64,000 bases of DNA from Pycnococcus provasolii (lineage: Eukaryota; Chlorophyta; Pseudoscourfieldiophyceae; Pseudoscourfieldiales). The stretch lies in contig CP150552.1 in assembly GCA_049487715.1 (NCBI GenBank), forward strand, positions 930,001 to 994,000. The letters are read 5' to 3'. Under the pieces are notes generated by a model. It saw only the letters and a program-made list of their open reading frames with translations. It was not told where the DNA came from and ran no database searches. Shown here in pieces: positions 60,364 to 64,000 of the stretch (position 1 is its first letter; each line of letters opens with the position of its first letter). The position numbers and the translations under genes were made by a program.

Positions 60364-61665
60364 ATGGCGGCGGCGGCGGCTCACATGCCCGACGGAAAGA
60401 TACCGGTGACGGTCGTCACGGGGTTCCTCGGAAGCGGGAAGACCACGCTTGTCAACTACATTCTGCAGGAAAACCACGGACTCAAAATCGCGGTGATTGA
60501 GAACGAATTCGGCGAGGTGGGCATCGACGACGAGCTCGTCAGCACCAGCGTCGAGACGCAGGAGGAGCTCTTCGAGATGAACAACGGGTGCGTGTGCTGC
60601 ACCGTGCGTGGAGACCTCGTGCGCATCCTCACGAAGCTCACACAGCGCAAGAAGCGCCTCGACGCCGTGCTCATAGAGACGACGGGGCTCGCGGACCCTG
60701 GTCCGGTGGCGCAGACATTCTTCGCGGACGAGGACCTGAAGCTGAAGCTTCGACTTGACAGCATCTTGACGGTGGTGGATGCCAAGCATGTGATGCTGCA
60801 CCTCGACGAGAAGAAGCCGGAAGGCGTCACCAACGAGAGCCTCGAGCAGGTTGCCTTTGCCGACAGAATTCTCTTGAACAAGGTGGACCTCGTCTCCAAA
60901 GATGAGCTGAGCGGCGTTCGCCACCGCCTAAAGCGCATCAACGCGACGGCGCAGGTGTTCGAGACAGAGCGAAGTCGCGCGCCGCTCGACAAGCTGCTTG
61001 GTCTCTCTGCATTTGACCTGAACCGTATCGTCGACCTAATGCCCACATTCTTGGACGATGCGACGTCCGACGACCACGAGCATAGTCATGGGCATGGCCA
61101 CGGCCACGAGCACGACGCGCACTGCGAGGATGAGCACTGCGGTCACGAGCATGGCCACGGCCACGAGCACGACATGGACTGCAAGGATGAGCACTGTGAA
61201 CACGAGCATGAGCATGGCCACGGCCACGGCCACGGCCACGAGCACGACCCGGAATGCAAGGATGAGCACTGTGAACACGAGCATGAGCATGGTCATGGCA
61301 ACGGACATGACCATGAGCCGAAGCACAAGCATGCAAAGCGCCATCACCACGACGACTCCGTGACGAGTGTGGGAATTCTTGCCGATGGCTCCTTGGATCA
61401 GATGAAGCTGAACAAGTGGCTTAGCAATCTGCTGCAGGAAAAAGGCAACGACATTTACCGATCCAAGGGTGTTCTTTCTCTGAGCCACTCAACGGACAAG
61501 TACGTCTTTCAGGGTGTGCACCATCAGATGACGTTTGCTTCGTCTACGGAGCTTGGCAAGCCTGGTTGGGCAGAAAACGAGAAGCGCGTGAACAAGATGG
61601 TGTTCATCGGCAAACACCTCAATCGACAGGAGCTCGAGGACAGTTTCAAGGCTTGCATCGTTTGA
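60364..61665 (+). CDS. COG0523/CobW-family metallochaperone GTPase, ZNG1-like
   Basis: 433 residues. G1/P-loop VVTGFLGSGKTTLVNYIL (about 18-35), ENEFGEVGIDDELV, the metal-binding CxCC motif NNGCVCCTVRGDLVRIL (C76, C78, C79), ETTGLADPGPVAQTFF and the NKxD-type LLNKVDLV are all intact. A His/Asp/Glu-rich segment of about 80 residues built from GHGHEHD and EHCEHEHEH repeats precedes the C-terminal CobW_C domain (YRSKGVLSLSHSTDKYVFQG). Such proteins hand zinc or other metals to client enzymes such as methionine aminopeptidase. The unusually long His-rich arm suggests metal buffering. A divergent 316-bp promoter is shared with PRP16. Confidence 0.92.
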   Translation: MAAAAAHMPDGKIPVTVVTGFLGSGKTTLVNYILQENHGLKIAVIENEFGEVGIDDELVSTSVETQEELFEMNNGCVCCTVRGDLVRILTKLTQRKKRLDAVLIETTGLADPGPVAQTFFADEDLKLKLRLDSILTVVDAKHVMLHLDEKKPEGVTNESLEQVAFADRILLNKVDLVSKDELSGVRHRLKRINATAQVFETERSRAPLDKLLGLSAFDLNRIVDLMPTFLDDATSDDHEHSHGHGHGHEHDAHCEDEHCGHEHGHGHEHDMDCKDEHCEHEHEHGHGHGHGHEHDPECKDEHCEHEHEHGHGNGHDHEPKHKHAKRHHHDDSVTSVGILADGSLDQMKLNKWLSNLLQEKGNDIYRSKGVLSLSHSTDKYVFQGVHHQMTFASSTELGKPGWAENEKRVNKMVFIGKHLNRQELEDSFKACIV

Positions 61666-61761
61666 GCATTGATTAGTGACCAGCAGTAAAAGTCGACCCG
61701 TCGTGTGCGAGACCTCTGACTGTTTTTTTAAATGGAGTAATCGCACTTTCATTAAAATCTA

Positions 61762-62823
61762 TCATGACTTCTCCTTTCCCTTCCCCTTCTTGTTGCGATG
61801 GAGTCTTGCCATCTTCCCTGTGTGCGACATGTGTTGGACGCGATCGTGAAGGCGACTTGCGTCGTCCTGCATGGCGCCGATACGACTCGCCTGCTCGTCC
61901 AGCTCGCCGTTCATTGCCCGACTCATGTCTTTCAGCTGTCCCAAGTTCGCCGTCATTTTACGCAAAATCGTCTCTCCTTCCACGCGATCCCGATGCAAAT
62001 CCTCGTGCATCGCTAGCATTTGGTCATCGATGCATCCATCATCATGAATCGTCTTTGAAACTAAGACGATGGCTGGACTAGGATATCCTGCGCCGCCGCT
62101 ACCACCACCGTCGTCGTCGCCGCTGTTGTTGTCGTCGTTTGCACTGTGTGCCGCCGCCCCCGCCGCCGCCGCCGCCGCTGCTGTTGCTGTTGCCTCAGTC
62201 CTCCGTCGCGCCTTTTCGCCCACAGCGTCTTCTTCGTAACTTGCGCCCATGCAAAAGCACCGTAGCAACCAGTGACGGTTCATCTCTCGAAGATGCTTCT
62301 GTGCAACTTTTGTCTCTGCATCGAGGTCTGCAATTTCGTTCTGAATTTTCGAAACGACTTCGCCCTGTGCGTGCAGCTCATCCATGGTCGCACGAGCCAC
62401 CTCGTTCATCTTCTCAGAAGTAGCTAAGCTGCGGCCAAGTGCTTGTGTCGCCTTGCGTGACACTTCTTTCGTCTTTTGCACGCGTTCCTTCAGATCGCCG
62501 TCGTCGTCGTAATCAAGTGTTTCACGGCGATCACGACGTCGTTCGCCGCTTCCGCCGTATGTAAAGGTTTTACTTTTTATCGGCATATGGTTAGGATCGC
62601 CGACGTCGTCGTCATGCCAGTTGTCGTACTCGAGCGCAGAAACATGCGCGCTGCGACTGCCCGCCGAACGGCGACAAGACGACGACGACAATTTTTTTCG
62701 AGTATGCCGATTGTTTGATGATGACATTGTTGATTTCGACGATCCGACTCGCCGATACTCATCTTTCATCATCACCGGCGCATCTCGCACGTTGTCGTCA
62801 AGCTCGGCTGCTGTTGTTGACAT
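61762..62823 (-). CDS. SNAP-25/SNAP33-type Qb+Qc SNARE
   Basis: 353 residues from ATG 62823. A Ser/Arg-rich head is followed by a Qb SNARE helix (TKEVSRKATQALGRSLATSE, ATMDELHAQGEVVSKIQNEI, ADLDAETKVAQKHLREM). The linker contains CFCM, possible acylation cysteines, and low-complexity Ala/Asp/Gly runs. A Qc helix follows (LRKMTANLGQLKDMSRAMNG, ELDEQASRIGAMQDDASRLH). The pattern is that of plant SNAP33 and animal SNAP-25, which supply two helices to the plasma-membrane SNARE bundle. The C-terminus is basic. The alanine run is encoded by GCC microsatellite DNA. Confidence 0.82.
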   Translation of the reverse strand: MSTTAAELDDNVRDAPVMMKDEYRRVGSSKSTMSSSNNRHTRKKLSSSSCRRSAGSRSAHVSALEYDNWHDDDVGDPNHMPIKSKTFTYGGSGERRRDRRETLDYDDDGDLKERVQKTKEVSRKATQALGRSLATSEKMNEVARATMDELHAQGEVVSKIQNEIADLDAETKVAQKHLREMNRHWLLRCFCMGASYEEDAVGEKARRRTEATATAAAAAAAGAAAHSANDDNNSGDDDGGGSGGAGYPSPAIVLVSKTIHDDGCIDDQMLAMHEDLHRDRVEGETILRKMTANLGQLKDMSRAMNGELDEQASRIGAMQDDASRLHDRVQHMSHTGKMARLHRNKKGKGKEKS

Positions 62824-63186
62824 GACGAGTGCAATAAGAGAGAGAGAAATTATTTGCCTGTCACTGGTGATTCGCACGTGCGTTACTGTTTGGTGTAGGT
62901 CCCGTTCGGGGTTCCAGCCCAGGGAAAGATTGGGGTTTGAGGTTTATATTTTCTGATAGGTGCCCTATGAACATTGCACACGTGCTTGCAGGTGCGTGTA
63001 GACGAGTACGCGTAGGGCGGTCAGAGGCGCGTCTTTTTTTTAGTGTGTGTGGTCGACTGTGTGGTGGGCGGAAGAAAATTAGAAAGGTGATCTCAACCGT
63101 GCGATGACCACGGTCGAACGGCCGCAGCGCGCGCCTTCCAACCAATCCAACGTTCACTCCCGAGCCAGTATAGATGGACAAATACT

Positions 63187-63254
63187 GGTATGCGCGAAAA
63201 CGCATACCGTATATCCCGATATATACCAATACCGCGGTATATCTGGTATATACC
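63187..63254. repeat. Cluster of GGTAT/ATACC palindromes
   Basis: Within 68 bp lie GGTATGCG-CGAAAA-CGCATACC (8-bp arms, 6-nt loop), ATACCGCGGTAT (perfect 12-bp palindrome) and GGTATATACC (perfect 10-bp palindrome), plus an ATATACC half site. All share the GGTAT half site. Confidence 0.8.
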
Positions 63255-63379
63255 GCACGAATTTTAAACCCGAATCGAAATTAAAACCCGAATCCAAACC
63301 CCGAATCCTTCCCGACCATTTTCGTGGTGTTAAGGTGATTTCTGCTCATCTCCCGTTGTTTGGTCCCGTTATATGAACA

Positions 63380-63460
63380 TTTAGGGTTACGGCTAGGGTT
63401 ACGCTAGGGTTACGCTAGGGTTACGGATTAGGGTTAGGGTTACAGGGTAGGGTTAGGGAA
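63380..63460 (+). repeat. Degenerate telomere-like array
   Basis: About ten TAGGGTTA units, several with an extra CG (TTACGCTAGGG) and three clean TTAGGG. It lies internally, between genes, so it is interstitial. Confidence 0.75.
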
Positions 63461-63548
63461 AATGTGGATAACCGAGCCGTTCCAGAAGGTTTTGACATGA
63501 TATTTTTTGTATACGACACGTCCTAATTATGCTTAAGATGATGCCATG

Positions 63549-64000
63549 TCAAACTTTAACAGATCTGAAAACTTTTTTTTTTCGGTACATATTTCGCGTC
63601 TGAAAAAGAAAGCACGCTCCTGTCTTCAAAATCCAATTGATCCGCTCAAATACTTCTCTATCAAGCATAAATCGCCTAGCAGAGCAACTGGTGTCGCCGC
63701 CCCAAGGGAAAGCGTGGAAGGACGCATCGAACTTGTGGAACGGTACCCATCCGTGGAGCTTGACATAAATGCCAAGATGAGAGCCCCCCATCTTGCCCTT
63801 CAACGAAGATGGGAATTTCAAAGGATTCTCCGCCATACCGTACCAGGCCGCCTTGGCTTTCGCAGTGATTCCGGCAATCCCTATGTTAATGCCGCCAACG
63901 ATTTCGCCGAAAACGCCCAGACGAGCAATGAAATTGAAATCTTGGTGTACAGGACGTTTCTCAGTCCTATACTTTCGTCGACTGCACGTTCTTGTACACC
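63549..64000 (-). CDS. C-terminal part of an unknown gene cut by the right edge
   Basis: The frame is open from base 64000 down to the stop at 63549, about 150 codons. The product reads QDFNFIARLGVFGEIVGGIN, IGIAGITAKAKAAWYGMAEN, HLGIYVKLHGWVPFHKFDAS and ends with a basic tail (RNMYRKKKVF). The Gly/Ile-rich part might be membrane-associated. Its codons are less GC-biased than most genes here. I do not recognise the family; a start codon inside the window is not required. Confidence 0.45.
   Translation of the reverse strand, partial: CTRTCSRRKYRTEKRPVHQDFNFIARLGVFGEIVGGINIGIAGITAKAKAAWYGMAENPLKFPSSLKGKMGGSHLGIYVKLHGWVPFHKFDASFHAFPWGGDTSCSARRFMLDREVFERINWILKTGACFLFQTRNMYRKKKVFRSVKV

Larger units (their letters stand above)
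62824..63548. other. Intergenic region with palindromes and telomere-like repeats
   Basis: Near the SNARE gene it carries TTCGGGGTT and TTGGGGTTTG motifs (62905-62945). Then come the palindrome cluster, three AAACCCGAATC-like units (63263-63310) and the TTAGGG-type run. No gene is visible. Confidence 0.55.

Noticed and set aside
63380-63460. Chromosome end (telomere)
   Set aside because: The array is degenerate, short and followed by an open coding frame to the window edge.

Overview
The window is nuclear DNA of a photosynthetic eukaryote, most likely a small green alga of prasinophyte type. The chloroplast-directed genes (Psb28, CcdA, KEA-type antiporter), a REVEILLE-type SHAQKYF Myb, topoisomerase VI-B and a plant-style ADF with an intron right after its ATG point to the green lineage. 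Cilium-associated genes (EML-like, CFAP45, EF-hand proteins with RIIa-like domains) and a TGA-decoded selenoprotein exclude land plants. Genes are dense, GC-rich, on both strands and mostly intronless. The introns I can place are GT-AG; three are 74-77 nt and the ADF leader intron is 532 nt. Pycnococcus or a relative is my guess at genus level, from general character only.

Layout. 1-6.3 kb: EML-like gene (5' cut), a chromodomain fragment, a mitochondrial ribosomal-type gene, EMC8/9, and a Sep15/SelM-family selenoprotein with a candidate SECIS. 6.4-16.7 kb: EF-hand protein, F-box/Sec7 protein, lysosomal alpha-mannosidase, Psb28, TBC1D20-like GAP, J-domain protein with a frame break. 17-24.8 kb: unknown coiled-coil protein, RPB7, REVEILLE Myb with a frame break, CFAP45, ADF/cofilin. 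25-32.8 kb: short SMG1-like PIKK, plastid CcdA, type II dehydroquinate-synthase-like gene. 32.8-39.4 kb: a complete Ty1/copia retrotransposon. 39.7-64 kb: HEAT-like unknown, small secreted protein, JmjC-like protein, KEA antiporter, second EF-hand protein, TOP6B, DUF547 protein, AHA1, SAM methyltransferase, PRP16, CobW/ZNG1-type metallochaperone, SNAP-25-type SNARE and a gene cut by the right edge.

The standout is the retrotransposon. It has 302-bp LTRs that look identical, a 5-bp target duplication and one intact 1,948-codon gag-pol frame. Between integrase and reverse transcriptase lies a deoxynucleoside-kinase-like domain with P-loop, ER motif and LID-like region. I know of no described copia element with this cargo. 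It suggests an element that carries its own dNTP-precursor salvage enzyme. The element sits 60 bp upstream of the start codon of the dehydroquinate-synthase-like gene.

Other signals are a roughly 75-bp sequence found five times, always just after a gene end and in the same orientation as that gene; telomere-like TTAGGG/CCCTAA clusters in at least six promoter regions; and a cluster of GGTAT/ATACC palindromes near 63.2 kb.
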